Shown: positions 22,161-33,459 of the stretch, in pieces
Numbering within the stretch: position 1 is the stretch's first letter
How the letters are laid out: each line of letters opens with the position of its first letter
NCBI GenBank assembly: GCA_032718565.1
Contig: JAVGVS010000025.1
Span: 1,026,840 to 1,090,839, forward strand
DNA from: Distichodus sexfasciatus
Lineage: Eukaryota; Chordata; Actinopteri; Characiformes; Distichodontidae
Direction of reading: 5' to 3'
Length of the DNA stretch: 64,000 bases
Position numbers and translations under genes: made by a program
The notes under the pieces: model-generated
Databases searched by the model: none
Told to the model about the DNA's origin: nothing
The model's input: the letters and a program-made list of their open reading frames with translations, nothing else

Positions 22161-22595
22161 TATATATGATTATTGCTTCAGCGTGACAAATGTGAAAATG
22201 GAAGCAGGCGGGAAATCTATGCGCGCTATTGCATATGTAGAACCAGGTCACACCACAGGCTTCAGCAAAGGTTACACTACCCAGCTGATTCAAAATACTG
22301 TTCTTTACCAGCTAGTCCAGTTCTGCGGACTTTGGGACAATCTGTTATTCTGTGCAGAAACTGCTGTTGTGTATGTGAGGTACAGAGACCGATAATGATT
22401 TTAATGTTCCATATGAGCATGGAGTGTTTGGAGCACGTGTAGGCAAAATTAAGTGCACACAGACACAAGATTTTGTTTGCAAAAGTTATGCTGAATTTAC
22501 AGAAAATTTACTATATGGTGATATATATCATTATCGGAATATGAAATGACTTATTTCGAGATATGAGATTTTGTTCACATTGCACAGCACTATTT

Positions 22596-22655
22596 ACCAG
22601 CTGGCGACCTTCAGATAACAGGGCCAACTCCCAGACCATTAGGCTCCCAACTGCC
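22596..22655 (-). repeat. SINE family A (copy 8), head fragment
   Basis: Plus strand reads ACCAGCTGGCGACCTTCAGA, then GGGCCAACTCCCAGACCATT and CTCCCAACTGCC, equal to the reverse of the family head only. Confidence 0.6.
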
Positions 22656-22723
22656 AAAATATTGCCATTGTGAGTGACAAATCATTCGGTATCAACTCAA
22701 GTTGCTCACTTTAAATGTTTATT

Positions 22724-23373
22724 TGTGACTCTGCACGGCAAAACCAGTGGCTTGTCGCAATGAACGTTTCCGAGAAAAACGAGCGTTTATGTTGCGTGGG
22801 GTAAAATTTGGGATTTTTTGTTTTTAGTGTTTTGAAACAGTGGAAGGTCTATACTGTACTGTTGTGAATAAATTTCGCTGAAAAACTTACCCTTTCCATC
22901 CTGAAAACGTGACTTTCTTGAGGTGAGGAATTCAATTCCAGCAGAATGTTAAAAGTTTCTGTTTTGACCGCTCTACTTCAATATTTACGGTAAATCCACT
23001 CGTTGCCTAGCGTGAAGATATTTCTCCAGAATCCATCTTCGTCTCCCGAGTTCAGTTAACCTAACGCAGGTAGGCTATCCGTGTGGCTGTGAATGCAGCG
23101 TAGGCTACCGTAAATGCAAACGTAGTTGGGACCGCACCAAGCATCTGTGAGTGCTACGTCAGTAGTCAACTTGAAAGGCAGATTTCTCCGTTTCTCACTT
23201 GGCGTGACAGGAGAAACCCGACTCCTTTGAATGTTGATATCTCAGTCATATGTCGTCCCATTCATTCGATATAGGTATCGTTCTGAAGGTTGATTTATGC
23301 CCTTTCATGGAGGCATAATAACTCATTTTTGAAAATTTGTGACAAGCGACTGGTTTTGCCGTGCAGAGTCACA
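22724..23373. mobile_element. Non-autonomous DNA transposon (MITE-like) with about 33-bp terminal inverted repeats
   Basis: The left end TGTGACTCTGCACGGCAAAA at 22724 onward is repeated in inverse at 23341-23373 (GGTTTTGCCGTGCAGAGTCA and neighbours) with one mismatch in about 33 bases. There is no transposase frame in the 650 bp. The internal sequence is shared with 51968-52440. I could not see a convincing target-site duplication, so the superfamily is open. Confidence 0.8.
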
Positions 23374-24076
23374 TTTGTACTAAATGTCTCCATTCACTTT
23401 CATGGAGTGTTAGCCGTATTATCGTCTTTCTGCATTACTTTAAGAACAACTGATGTACATCAGAGAATTTTTTTCTACTTGTGACATTTAGGCGCCAAGA
23501 CATAAATAAATAAATAAATAAATAAATAAACATACATTGGGAACTCCTATTTGAAGCGTCAGTAGGAAATAAATTAGTTGTCAATCTTTTAAAATGGCGA
23601 GTCAACTGCTGAGAAGGGTCAGCACTAAGCAGCCCCAAGCACACAACCTTGTCACATCGGGTCAGGACCGGCAGCGTCGCTCACGTCTCAAAAACGCGAT
23701 GCGGAGCGTGAAGTGGGAGCTGCGCGAGAGCGGGAGCATCACAGGTAAACAGCGGCCCGGATCTGAATAATATATTTATACATTCAGCAGAGAAACGGCT
23801 CTGCTCCGTCTGGCCTCTGCACCGTTTCTCTCTTTCTCTCTCTTCTTCTTTCAGTGACAGCTAGCAGGATGCCAGCAGTGTGCAGGGTGAAGGACCTATC
23901 ACCAGCGTCTGTCTTTACACTCATCTGTAATGTGCAGGAAAACACACACACACTCTCTCTCACATACACACCCAACATGAAACTGATAGTCTGATAGTAA
24001 GGGACCAGATAAGGGTGAGGAGTCTGCTACAGTCAGTTCAGTTGTAAGACAGTCTGTGTTAGGGACGGAGGACAAT
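23374..24076. other. No gene seen; (AAAT)n microsatellite
   Basis: (AAAT)n at 23502-23531. 23580-23770 is GC-balanced and unassigned. (CA)n/(CT)n near 23943-23960. Confidence 0.4.
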
Positions 24077-24485
24077 AAATCAATATAGTGAAGTTTATCA
24101 CCCTTTAATCGGTAGACCAATATTTAATTTTTTCAGTGTGTATCGGTGTTGGTCAAACCGTTATGTAAATGAAATCCAATAAAAACATTTTTAGAAAAAT
24201 CTCTTTGAAGCAAGCTGGTGTGTGTTGTTGTTCTGGACAAATCTCTTATGGAAAACTATTCCTTACGCTAGAGTATCTTCACTGTCCATGTAATTGCCAT
24301 TTTTTCCTTTAGCCTTTACCTTTTAAAGCAGTTTTTATTAGGAGATAATTGACTGATTATTGTAAGTCATGTTTTGCATTTTTATGGATATTGGTATGAG
24401 TCATTTTTTAATCTAATATGCTGATAAAATAGATGAATTTAAACATGCGCTACCTTGGCTCTGATGCAGCCACGTTTCTCTCTGC
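24077..24485. repeat. hAT-like element F, degraded copy
   Basis: GTAGACCAATATTTAATTTT, ATAATTGACTGATTATTG and TTGGCTCTGATGCAGCC match the start region of the 20672 copy. Boundaries are unclear. Confidence 0.45.
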
Positions 24486-24506
24486 ACAACGGTAAGCGCT
24501 GCTTTA

Positions 24507-24740
24507 AGTGAAGTAATTATTTGTCATTGTGAACACACCACAGCACAGCATTATACAAAATCTGACTTCTGCATTTGACCCATTTGTGAAGGAGACATGG
24601 GCAGCAACCAGGAAGCAGTGCTTGGGGGCGGTCCCTTGTTCATGAGTATCTGAGCAGTACCTTTACCAGTCCAGGATTCGAACTGGCAACCTTCTGATCA
24701 CGGGACAAATGCCTTAACCGCTGCGCCACCAACGGCCCCT
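24507..24740 (-). repeat. SINE family A (copy 9), near full length
   Basis: Minus orientation, ends with the head read as GGATTCGAACTGGCAACC and GCTGCGCCACCAACGGCCCC on the plus strand. The B box GGTTCGAATCC is nearly intact (reverse of GGATTCGAAC). Confidence 0.85.
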
Positions 24741-25079
24741 AAAAGCATTAGAAAAGGGACTCTACAATTCAGAAATTGTTATATATTGCAGAAAGTTAAT
24801 AAACAAACAAAGCACAGCATTTGGGACCTGACCCTGAACTCCTGTATTAGCAGATGACGCTGAGAGAACAGCAAGAGTAGAGATGACTTTTAGCAGAGCG
24901 AGAGCCAGATCGGCATTTTACACCAGCACCTTCTCCAGTATCCAATCTGCACTTAACGCCCTCAAATGGACAAGCTCACAGCCAAGCAAGCCAGTCTTCA
25001 GCACGTTTCAGGTCAGTTCTCCGCCATCCATAAATGTAAATATCTCATTTTTATGGAGTAGTCCTTCAAAAACAAATTT
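24741..25079. other. No feature recognised
   Basis: Unassigned; moderately complex from 24860 and possibly the edge of the next candidate element. Confidence 0.3.
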
Positions 25080-25345
25080 CTAATTTTCCTTGGGAGAAAA
25101 GGGCACTTCTCATCTTTGGCATCACTTTGAATGTCACCAGTTCCTCAGGATTGACAAAATAATATGCACTCATCGTTTTGCTGAGGCAAAAAAAAGGTAC
25201 GGGGGGGAGGACTTTTGCACGTCGGGCACATTTTGCCTCTTTTTAATCAGGAGGAAGACTGACATGTCCAATCATAACAAAACATCAGCTGGTAAATGGG
25301 CCTTCGCAATCACTGTCAAAGCCAGCCATTAGGAAGCCACACATC
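25080..25345. other. Candidate conserved noncoding element 10
   Basis: CATCACTTTGAATGTCACC, AAATAATATGCACTCATCG, CATTTTGCCTCTTTTTAATC and TGTCCAATCATAACAAAAC (PBX/homeodomain-like CAATCA) in repeat-free sequence. SOX-like AACAAAA is present. Confidence 0.4.
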
Positions 25346-25469
25346 CACGGACATCAATCAGTTTTAGAAAGTTATTTATTCATCATTTAATTATATAACA
25401 GCTTTTTTATCTATTTATTTATTTATTCTAATCAGTCGAGGTCTAAACGTGGCACATGTCCTTGTCCAA

Positions 25470-25960
25470 TCAAACAATGGGGACACAATAAAAACTGCAT
25501 GTCTGCAGGTCTTTTTGTTTATTGAGACATTTTCCCCCTTGTTTGCCACAACAGTTTATTTTTATTTCTAATGAGAGCGCAATAATGCTTTTAAAAGGCT
25601 CCACGACAGCAAAGCGAGACCTTGCTCTGCTAATTGCATATAGGCAAACACTTTGAGATCGCTTTTGACATGTGATGCACACTGTAGGATTTAGCATAGA
25701 AAAATCTGCTTTCTAATTTTATGTTGTAAAAGCACAGTGTGGCAAAGCCTCTTAATCAAGACTGCTAACCCCAACGTATGAATTATATGCAAAGAACAAC
25801 TGTGGAAATATTGAATTATTTCCTCAAATTAAGCGCATTAGCTGTGAAATTATTTGCTTTCATTTAAGAAAGCATGCAATCCGATTTTAAATGTGGCATA
25901 CCCAAAACGGAGTCTGATTTGCGCCTGATCCAGTGTAACAGAACAGGCATAAAGAAAGCA
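25470..25960. other. Candidate conserved noncoding element 11
   Basis: About 490 bp of uniform complex AT-rich sequence: GTTTATTGAGACATTTTCCC, GCTAATTGCATATAGGCAAA, GAATTATATGCAAAGAACAA, CTCAAATTAAGCGCATTAGC and GCATGCAATCCGATTTTAAA. Dense POU/homeodomain-like sites and absence of repeats make this one of the best enhancer candidates. Confidence 0.45.
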
Positions 25961-26522
25961 GCAGGTCACCTACGTATAAGCGCAAAGATAAACACTGCAT
26001 GAAATTCTGACTGAACCATAAACAACTGGCTTCCCTGGAAATCTGTCAAAATTATGGAGTTTTTGCAGTCTTGCCTTGCTAGCAAAATACCATGTTTTAC
26101 TCTCTCTATCCAGCATGGATTCCATGAACATGACCATGAAGAGAACAGCAGGAGACATGTTCATGATTTGAAGAAAATTAACATAAAAGATAATAACCAG
26201 CATCTTTAACTCCCGATGAATTAAACAACACACTCTGTAAGAACTGTTTTAGCATCCATCCTCCTTCTGGCTGAAAACACTTATATAAACCACCTTAGCT
26301 TTTGAGGTGCCTGATGCCCACTTGCTGGTTTGATACTGCTTAAGTTTTAATTTGTATAGAACTTTATACAACTGTCACAAAACAGCTTTACACATAAGAC
26401 GGGCATCTCCTGAAAGAAATATGTGATTGCTGTGTGCTGAAAAAAGCATCAAGAGATAAAGCAGGGCAAAAGGTAAAAAGGAGAAAAGCTTAAAAACTGT
26501 GAAAAAAGTTAAGTGTACAAAC
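25961..26522. other. No gene seen
   Basis: AT-rich; may continue the candidate element for about 250 bp. No domain in the minus-strand frames. Confidence 0.3.
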
Positions 26523-26773
26523 TGTGAATTGTTATTTGCGTTGTGAACACACCACAGTACAGCACACAGTGCACTACAACCAAATGTGATCTCTGCATTT
26601 GACCCCTCCATGAAGGAGCAGCGGGCAGCTGACATGGGCAGCGCCCGGTCAGCAGTAATTGGGGACAGTACCTCACTCCTGAGTACTGCAATGGTACCTT
26701 TACAAGTCTGGGATTCGAACCGGCAAACTTCAGGTCATGGGCCAAACTCCCTAACTGTTTGGCAACCAACTGC
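26523..26773 (-). repeat. SINE family A (copy 10), near full length
   Basis: Minus orientation with TGTGAACACACCACAGTACA, ATGAAGGAGCAGCGGGCAGC, GGGATTCGAACCGGCAAAC and GGCAACCAACTGC. Confidence 0.85.
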
Positions 26774-27140
26774 TTCAACTGAAAACGGTAAATGGTGTTG
26801 AGTTTTCAGCAGTTTGAAATATTTCTCCAAAAATGACAACGTGGGAGCAGTTTAACATTTTCCCCAGTGGTGAAAAAATAAAAACAAAAAAGAAAAGTGT
26901 TTTTAAAAAGAGGATTAAAGTGGTAAGTGGGGAGAAAAGGGAGAAAGTGGAAATTTCTCCTTTATAGAAGAATCTGACAAAAATGAGACCTTATCTGAGG
27001 GAAAAGGAGGAGAAATTAGGTATTCATGTCCACAAGAGAAACAATATCCAACTTCCTTTTTAGTGAGTGAAGTGCCAAGAAGTGGCAATAAAAAAAGAGC
27101 AGAAGGCAAAGAAGAATAAATAAATAACAATGAGAAATAT
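26774..27140. other. No feature recognised
   Basis: A-rich, GAAAA-type low-complexity sequence. Confidence 0.4.
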
Positions 27141-27212
27141 GTTACATTTACTACATTTATCAGATGTTCTTACTCTGAATAATTTTCATTTCCTAAATAA
27201 AGGGACAGTTTC
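27141..27212 (-). repeat. UnaL2-tailed SINE (family B), degraded tail fragment
   Basis: On the minus strand, remnants of CTGTCCCTTTATTTAGGAAATG, the CAGAGTAAGA stem and ATAAATGTAG follow the order seen in the better copies. It is clearly older than the copy at 1411-1613. Confidence 0.5.
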
Positions 27213-27399
27213 TATGAAGAAATCTGCACTAAAGTGCTCCAAATAGGATACATACCTCTCTCATCAACTACTGTGTTGCATGGTGCATGAAATAACGCTT
27301 GGAAAAGTGATTAAACAACACAAAGTTACAAAGCTACAGCCATGCAAAAAAGCTTGAGAGAAAAAACAACGCCTTGTGAAGAGGATCAGTGCAAATCAC

Positions 27400-27870
27400 C
27401 ATTTTAATCAAAGTCGTGCAGTGGTGACACAGTCCTTCACTGTCCACCGCCCCTTTACTCTGATGAACCTGGCCTTGTGCCAGGTTGGTTTCAGGGGTCT
27501 GGTGCGTTCGGGTCGGTGGGTGCAGGTCACCCGGTCGCCCACCCACCACTCATGTCCATTAGGCCGATTGCTCGCCCACGGCGCAGAGCGGACCAACTCG
27601 CTCTCGCTCTTCCTCACCAGTCAGGATGTCAATTTATCATGGCGAGGTCACTGTCCCTCATCTTCCCCAAGTGTCGCATGATTCCTCAGCTCGACGCGCC
27701 GGCACGTGAGGAGCTATTAAGCAAATTACGGCACAGCCCTGTTACCACAGCGGGCACTCGGACTCGGCACATAACTCACAGGCTCAGCCTGACCCTGGAG
27801 CCGCTCTGCATAGCCTGTACTGCTAATTCCTTGATTAAATGCTTGTTGCCACGTCTGTCTTGAGGACGTC
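27400..27870. other. Candidate conserved noncoding element 12 (GC-balanced)
   Basis: ATGTCCATTAGGCCGATTGC, GATGTCAATTTATCATGGC, GAGCTATTAAGCAAATTACG and TGCTAATTCCTTGATTAAAT. Several frames stay open on both strands here, with unrelated sequence and no domain, which is a composition effect. Confidence 0.38.
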
Positions 27871-28201
27871 GGGCAAACAACGTGAGTTGTTTGAGACAGT
27901 AGACACGTGCATAGCACGAACTGTGGTGGGCCGCTTATATTCAGTATGCCAAAGAAAGCTAAAGAACATAAGTGAATGGACAAAATATAGGCCTTTTAGG
28001 TTGTGAGATATTTGCTTTTAAAGCAAGACTTTTTACATTTGTAAATCCCTCCATATTTAGTTTTAACAGAGGTAAAAAGAAGTTTTAAAAATATGTTTAC
28101 AAATGAACAGAATCGCAACATGCTATTCGGTTTGAAAATAACATGAAACATTGAAAAATAAAAGTTTTTTCCTATAGCCATTTTTAACCCCAGACATTAT
28201 A

Positions 28202-28406
28202 CAGTACTGTGTAAATCGTTTGAGCCACCCACCGTTTCTTCACATTATGCTTCCAAAGAGCCATACTTTCCTGTGTTTTTCATACAGTCTTGAGGAATAA
28301 TATTTACATGTATGTTTGCACATGTTGCAAAAAATCATTTTGCTTATGTCTCACTTTCCTAGAAAAATACAATAAGGAGTTAACTCAAAACTTTTGCACA
28401 GCATTG
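28202..28406. mobile_element. Short MITE with imperfect terminal inverted repeats
   Basis: Left end CAGTACTGTGTAAATCGTTTG and the reverse complement of the right end, CAATGCTGTGCAAAAGTTTTG, match at most positions. The form CTGTGCAAAAGT is a common end of fish MITEs. About 205 bp, non-coding. Confidence 0.6.
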
Positions 28407-29440
28407 AATGAACTTTTGGAGACTGGAGATTAAAGACAGTACAAACTGTCTGAAGTCGGAAACGATAGCACTGTCGGTGACGGAGGAACCGAACTTCCCA
28501 AAAACATATTAATTTACCATGACACTGCTGTGAAAGCATACAGTAAGCCGCAAACACATAGATTGAAAGCAGAAAGCATATATGACCCCAACTTTGACGC
28601 AGCTCATAAGGAGTTTGGCCAGTAGTCTACTGAGCCAACCAAACGTCAAAATACAGAGATTCTTTGCTAAAATCCTGGACATAAATTTGCACAGCAAACA
28701 GCACAAGTTTTCTAAAACCATACAAGCTGTAAAACCCTAATAAAACCCATACAAAATAAAATGCCAAATTACCTTCAATCCGTCACAAAGATAGTCTTTC
28801 ACCATGCAGGAAGTGCAAAGATCATTCAAAATAGCTCTTTAGAATTATTTTCCAAATATTACCATATAAAGGCATCAATTTCATGGACACAATGATTAAT
28901 GATTATGCATATAAACTGCCAATGCCTTGTGAATAAATGTGTATAAAAACAACTACAAATAGTCCAATATATTTGAAAATATTAAGTATGTATACACAAA
29001 ATTATTGAAGAAACTTTAATATTTGTAATATAGCCATAATATTATATAACATATGTTACTGTATATATAATAGAGATTATGTGGATATCCATATCTATAT
29101 CTATACCTATATATACAGTAGATCCATCCATCTATATATCTATCTCTCCGTCAATACGTCCCATCATACACTGTATATCTTTCGATGTATCTTATATCTA
29201 TCTATCTACCTATCTATATAGATATATAGTATGTGGAGATAACCACATCATCTCTGTCTCTTTTACATAACTTATATGTTACATAATACAAATACATTAT
29301 GGCTATATAAAATGGACATATAATATGTTTTAAATCCGCAACAACTCGCGTGGTTTTAACTGGAAAAACGAAAAACATTAGATGTGATCAGGTAAATGGT
29401 GTCTGCTGAATGCATACAAATCCCAAATGCGACTTTATTT
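28407..29440. other. No gene seen; (TATC)n-rich microsatellite region
   Basis: Degenerate (TATC)/(TATA) repeats at 29082-29231. The Ser/Ile/Tyr-rich frame at 29079-29270 is a translated repeat. Confidence 0.5.
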
Positions 29441-29960
29441 CCAGTTTGATCACAGCAGAGCTGTGCCAGAGCAGAGCAAAGATAATGAAGCATCGCGCAA
29501 GGTGAGGGAGGTGTTATTGTGCACAGCTTACGGGAGTTGAGCTTCTGTTTCTATGTAGGGGTTAGCCAAGAGAGACAATTCCTGCAAAAAGTTCTGCAAT
29601 GTAAAAACTGCAAGCAGTTTGGCTTCCCTAAAGTCACTTGTACCCGATGTGTGCCATCAAAATTGCATAATAGCTTCCGTGAAATTACAAAAAAAAATGG
29701 GTGTACAAAAATTGTAAAATGTAGGACACCATTTGGCTTGTGAGATACAGACTTATCTAAAGTCTAATTCACAGAGGAAGAGACTCTGGTCTCATTCATT
29801 GCCACTAAAACCAACTAAAAACCATAATTAGGTGCACACATTGAGTTGAATATCCTCCTCACTGGCTGTGTAGACCTGTTCCACAGACTGACCGTGTGGG
29901 TGGGCATGTGTGGGTCTGGGCACAGCCAAGCCTGTAACACTTTCTACTTTAATGTTGTTA
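29441..29960. other. No feature recognised
   Basis: Complex but unassigned. The frame at 29519-29743 has CKNCKQFGFPKVTCTRC, which superficially resembles a metal-binding motif but lacks the spacing of any family I recognise and has no introns or conserved context, so it is not called. Confidence 0.3.
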
Positions 29961-30210
29961 TCAAAACTAGGGCAGAAAGAAGCTCACCTCTGAAATGAGA
30001 TTACAGTTCGCTTGTGCATTACATAAGCACGCGGCAGCCTTGATCATGATTAGAGTGAAAGAAAAAAGATTATGTTATTCAGAATAAAAATTGCATGAAA
30101 CAGCCCAGGCATTTGATTTTCCAAACCAAGCATCTACTGTTTTATTGACTTCTTTTACTCATAGCGAGTCAGTTTCAAGGTCTCCGGAGAATATTTGCTG
30201 TTTGGGAAAT
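29961..30210. other. Candidate conserved noncoding element 13
   Basis: TGCATTACATAAGCACGCGG, TTGATCATGATTAGAGTGAA and GAATAAAAATTGCATGAAAC within repeat-free sequence. Confidence 0.33.
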
Positions 30211-30682
30211 ATATAAGAATTAAAGGAATATGAAGCATGCTGAAACCATTACATTTATGATATGAAAGAACTTGTCTTATGAAAGCACATTAGTGGTGTA
30301 AATACCCAAAATGCAGCCTTCCTAATGTCATGTTCTATTTGTTCCATTTAGAGACTGGTTTGTTTCTGACCACAGCACCGCTGCTGACCCCATGTCCTTT
30401 GGGCGATGGACCATTTTCAAGAGAAAATGCCACTTACCTGGTCTATTAACAGGGTGTACTGTAGTTTCAAACTGAATATCTTGTGTTTTACTGTATGCAG
30501 GTGTTTCTAATTAATTTGGGCACAAATATTAATCTAGTTTATAAGGCCATGGCCAATCAAATTAAACCATGACCAAACCAAAATAAAACTGGTTCTTTAA
30601 AATTCACAGACATTTTTTCTGAATTCAGGCCTAACAGCATTTGTCATTAGATAGAGGGAGACTGTCAGAATCAACTATAATC

Positions 30683-30734
<52 letters not shown>

Positions 30735-31659
30735 GTAGAAAATGAAATAATATATTTACTAATCTATTTCAATGTATCTTCTCCAGCAGAAATGTGCAAA
30801 TGTGGTCGTTTTTTGTTTGTTTGTTTGTTTGTTTTAAACCAGGCATTTTTAAATTCTTCACAGCATTCTGGACATTTTAGTACTGCTCCTCCATAAAGCG
30901 GCCATATATTTGACCCATTGCATTGTTAAATTCCATTGTCAAACATCAAACAGGCTTCACCTGCTACACGTTTCATTAATCAGAACAAAATCTACCTGCT
31001 GTAGGCTAAATATTAGTCATATGAACATACCATCACACACCCCACCTCCCCAAACTGTGCACTACTGTTGCTCTCAAACATGGAAACCTCTTGTCCAGTT
31101 TGTACTTATTCATCAGACAAAACAGCTTTAATGAGCTTTGACGACTACATAACTATTGGTCATTAGGTTGATAAAAACACAATAAAAGCCTCAACCTGGA
31201 ATAACAGTTAAATCATTATCAATTTTATAAAACCGTAATTTCATTCTGAGTAGAGAACTGAATTCTTCTATCTTTTGGTAACACCTAGGATTGGGCAAAT
31301 GAACTCAAGATTAAGTTAACATTTACTATGATTACAGTTAATGAACGATTATTTTATTTCTTCATTGACCCCTGACTTTTCACTGACTTGGTTTGTACTG
31401 TACATATACTTAAGTATTAAATAAATGCATGTGACATGTGACAACACACAGTAGTATGTTTTACGGGCACAGTATATGGGAACACACTGAGGAAAATATT
31501 AAGAAATTTTTATTTTTAAAAAGTATTCACAGAATTGAAAAAATAATAATTGTTATGGTTACATTGATTAGGGATTCTGCATGTCGGTTCTGATTAATTT
31601 TCAATTAATTGCTCAGCCCTAGTAGCAGCCCTTTATAAATCACCAGTTCATTTTATTAA
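30211..31659. other. No gene seen; (TA)n and (TTTG)n
   Basis: (TA)n at 30686-30731 and (TTTG)n at 30811-30834. The remainder is AT-rich and unassigned. Confidence 0.45.
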
Positions 31660-32345
31660 TTAATCATCCTTCATTCTGACTGCCAAAGTCCACGATCAAC
31701 CGCTTGGCTGTAAATCTAAAAGGCCTCACTCGAGTCGCGCTGGCCGTGATGAGCTCGCCCTGGTGCGCTCCTGCCGGGGCACTAATCATTACCCACACAG
31801 TCCTCCTCCTCCTCCTCCTTTTTTTTAATAAACGAGATAATTGGCTATCATTGTCTGGCCAGCTCTGTTTGGTGAGTGGAAATGAGAATGGCAGTGACCA
31901 GATGCCCAGCTCCAGTTCTCAAAGCTCTTTAATTAGAGTGGGCCCGACCAACCTGAGGACTGCGACTCTACAAAAGCAGGGAAAAGGGCAATTAACAGGC
32001 GAGCGGTCCCCTCTCCGTCCATCTGTCGGAGCCCAGGTGAAAGGATGACGAAGGAGCCACGACCACACAGTCCCATATGGAGACCCTTATGGGCGAAACC
32101 CTGGCTCTCCGTCTCTTTCTTGCGCTTTTATCAATGCCGCTCCTATAAGACGGCCTATTATTTTATTTTTTGTGAGTGTGTGTGTCCACTGACATGAATA
32201 TCTGCCTGGGAATGCGAAAGAGGGCAGCTGCACGGACTCTCTGCCTACCTTGTTATGTCATGAATGCGTAATTCAGGTCCTTCCTTTTGCCTTCTTTATG
32301 TTTCCTTCTTTGTCCTGCTGTCCAATCATCCGGCCAGACCTATAG
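31660..32345. other. Candidate conserved noncoding element 14
   Basis: CACTAATCATTACCCACAC near 31779, TAATAAACGAGATAATTGGC near 31828, CAAAGCTCTTTAATTAGAGT near 31920 (a nearly palindromic CTCTTTAATTAGAG) and TATGTCATGAATGCGTAATTC near 32253. Nearly 700 bp of complex repeat-free sequence with a short (TCC)n at 31801-31819. One of the stronger candidates. Confidence 0.43.
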
Positions 32346-32472
32346 ATAACGGGGACCTCCTGTCAGTCGAACTGCTCTTGGTGCTCTTGATGTTCTTGGT
32401 ACTCGTGGTACGTTCGTATGCTGTGTAAGAAAGACACATTCATAAGCTTACTTTAGGTCTTTTAGATAATGT

Positions 32473-33222
32473 TGGGTAGCAGCTAACTAAAATTCGTGAG
32501 TCTACTAACTTTACTTTTTCAGTTGCGTATCGGTAATGAAACAACTTTTAAAAGTTGTAGCATTTCTGGTAACTAAAATCTTCCACAAATGCCAATGTAG
32601 AGTGGCTGTGAGAGCAAATCCTTGCTTTCTCATTTGCTAAGAGCTCTTGAGTTGTCTTTGTACGCGACACGTACCAAAAAAGAGTCTTGAGTCTTGGGTT
32701 GTCTTTCGTTGTCTTTTCTTTACTACAATTCAAAGTTTTACAGACAAGAAATGAATCCCTAATATTTATCCAAATAAATGACTTGTTGCTGTAACAGATC
32801 CCTTACAAAAAACATAATGTTTGTGGCCAGTTTGCACCAGACTTGTGGTTAATTTGTGGCGAAACCTGGAGTTTGCCAGAATATGTTACCACACGTTTGC
32901 CACTGTCGGTCACTAGTGGCAAACTTGTGGCAATGTTCTGGTAACAATGACAAATTGCCACTAGTGGAAAATGTATTAGCCTGTGATTTGCCAAAACAAT
33001 TTGCCCGTAATGGAAAACTTGAGGTGAATTTTTGATGACAAATTTGCCAAATGCACAAAATTTTCATGTGAAAATATGACCTTGCAAATTTGCGGCAACA
33101 TTGCCAAAGGTTAATGGCAACTGTTTGTCAGAAGCCTTGAATTTTTGTAAGGGTGTGGCTGCAGCTTAGCTACATTTAATCATAAGTAGCTTGTAGTCTG
33201 AAAAGCTAAAGTTTAAAAGTTG
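32473..33222 (-). mobile_element. hAT-like element I, inverted copy interrupted by a second element
   Basis: The left flank (reverse complement of CTGAAAAAGTAAAGTTAGTAG, AGTTAGCTGCTACCCAACA) matches the right end of 35428-35910. The right flank at 33154-33222 (reverse complement TAGCTTTTCAGACTACAAGC, TTATGATTAAATGTAGCTAA, GCTGCAGCCACACC) matches its left end. The element at 32800-33153 sits inside it. Confidence 0.7.
32800..33153. mobile_element. Short TIR element rich in TTGCCA/TGGCAA, inserted in element I
   Basis: Perfect 12-bp terminal inverted repeats CCCTTACAAAAA (32800-32811) and TTTTTGTAAGGG (33142-33153). The 354-bp interior contains many copies of TTGCCA/TGGCAA and TTTGTGGC on both strands and no coding capacity. 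Similar TTGCCAC-rich MITEs are known in fish. Confidence 0.78.
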
Positions 33223-33459
33223 TGTTTGTCTTTGTATGTGTTTGAGGAAGGAGTAATGCCTTCTTTTAACAAAACCAAATTTATTTTAAAAAGTGCCGTC
33301 ATTGAGACCCCAGGGGTCTGCACATAGAGTCATAAAGACCTTCTAGAAATAAAAGTAAGCACATGAGATCATTATGTAATGTAATGTAGCATGCTGAGCT
33401 TGTTAATGCATGGGAAGAACAGCTATTTTGCCAAATTAGCATGTATGTATAAATATATA
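33223..33459. other. No feature recognised
   Basis: AT-rich, unassigned. Confidence 0.35.

Noticed and set aside
27477..27863. 128-codon plus-strand frame
   Set aside because: Several mutually exclusive frames overlap here on both strands, none with a domain.
29519..29743. Possible zinc-binding peptide with CKNCKQFGFPKVTCTRC
   Set aside because: Cys spacing fits no family I recognise, the flanks are ordinary AT-rich sequence and there is no second motif.
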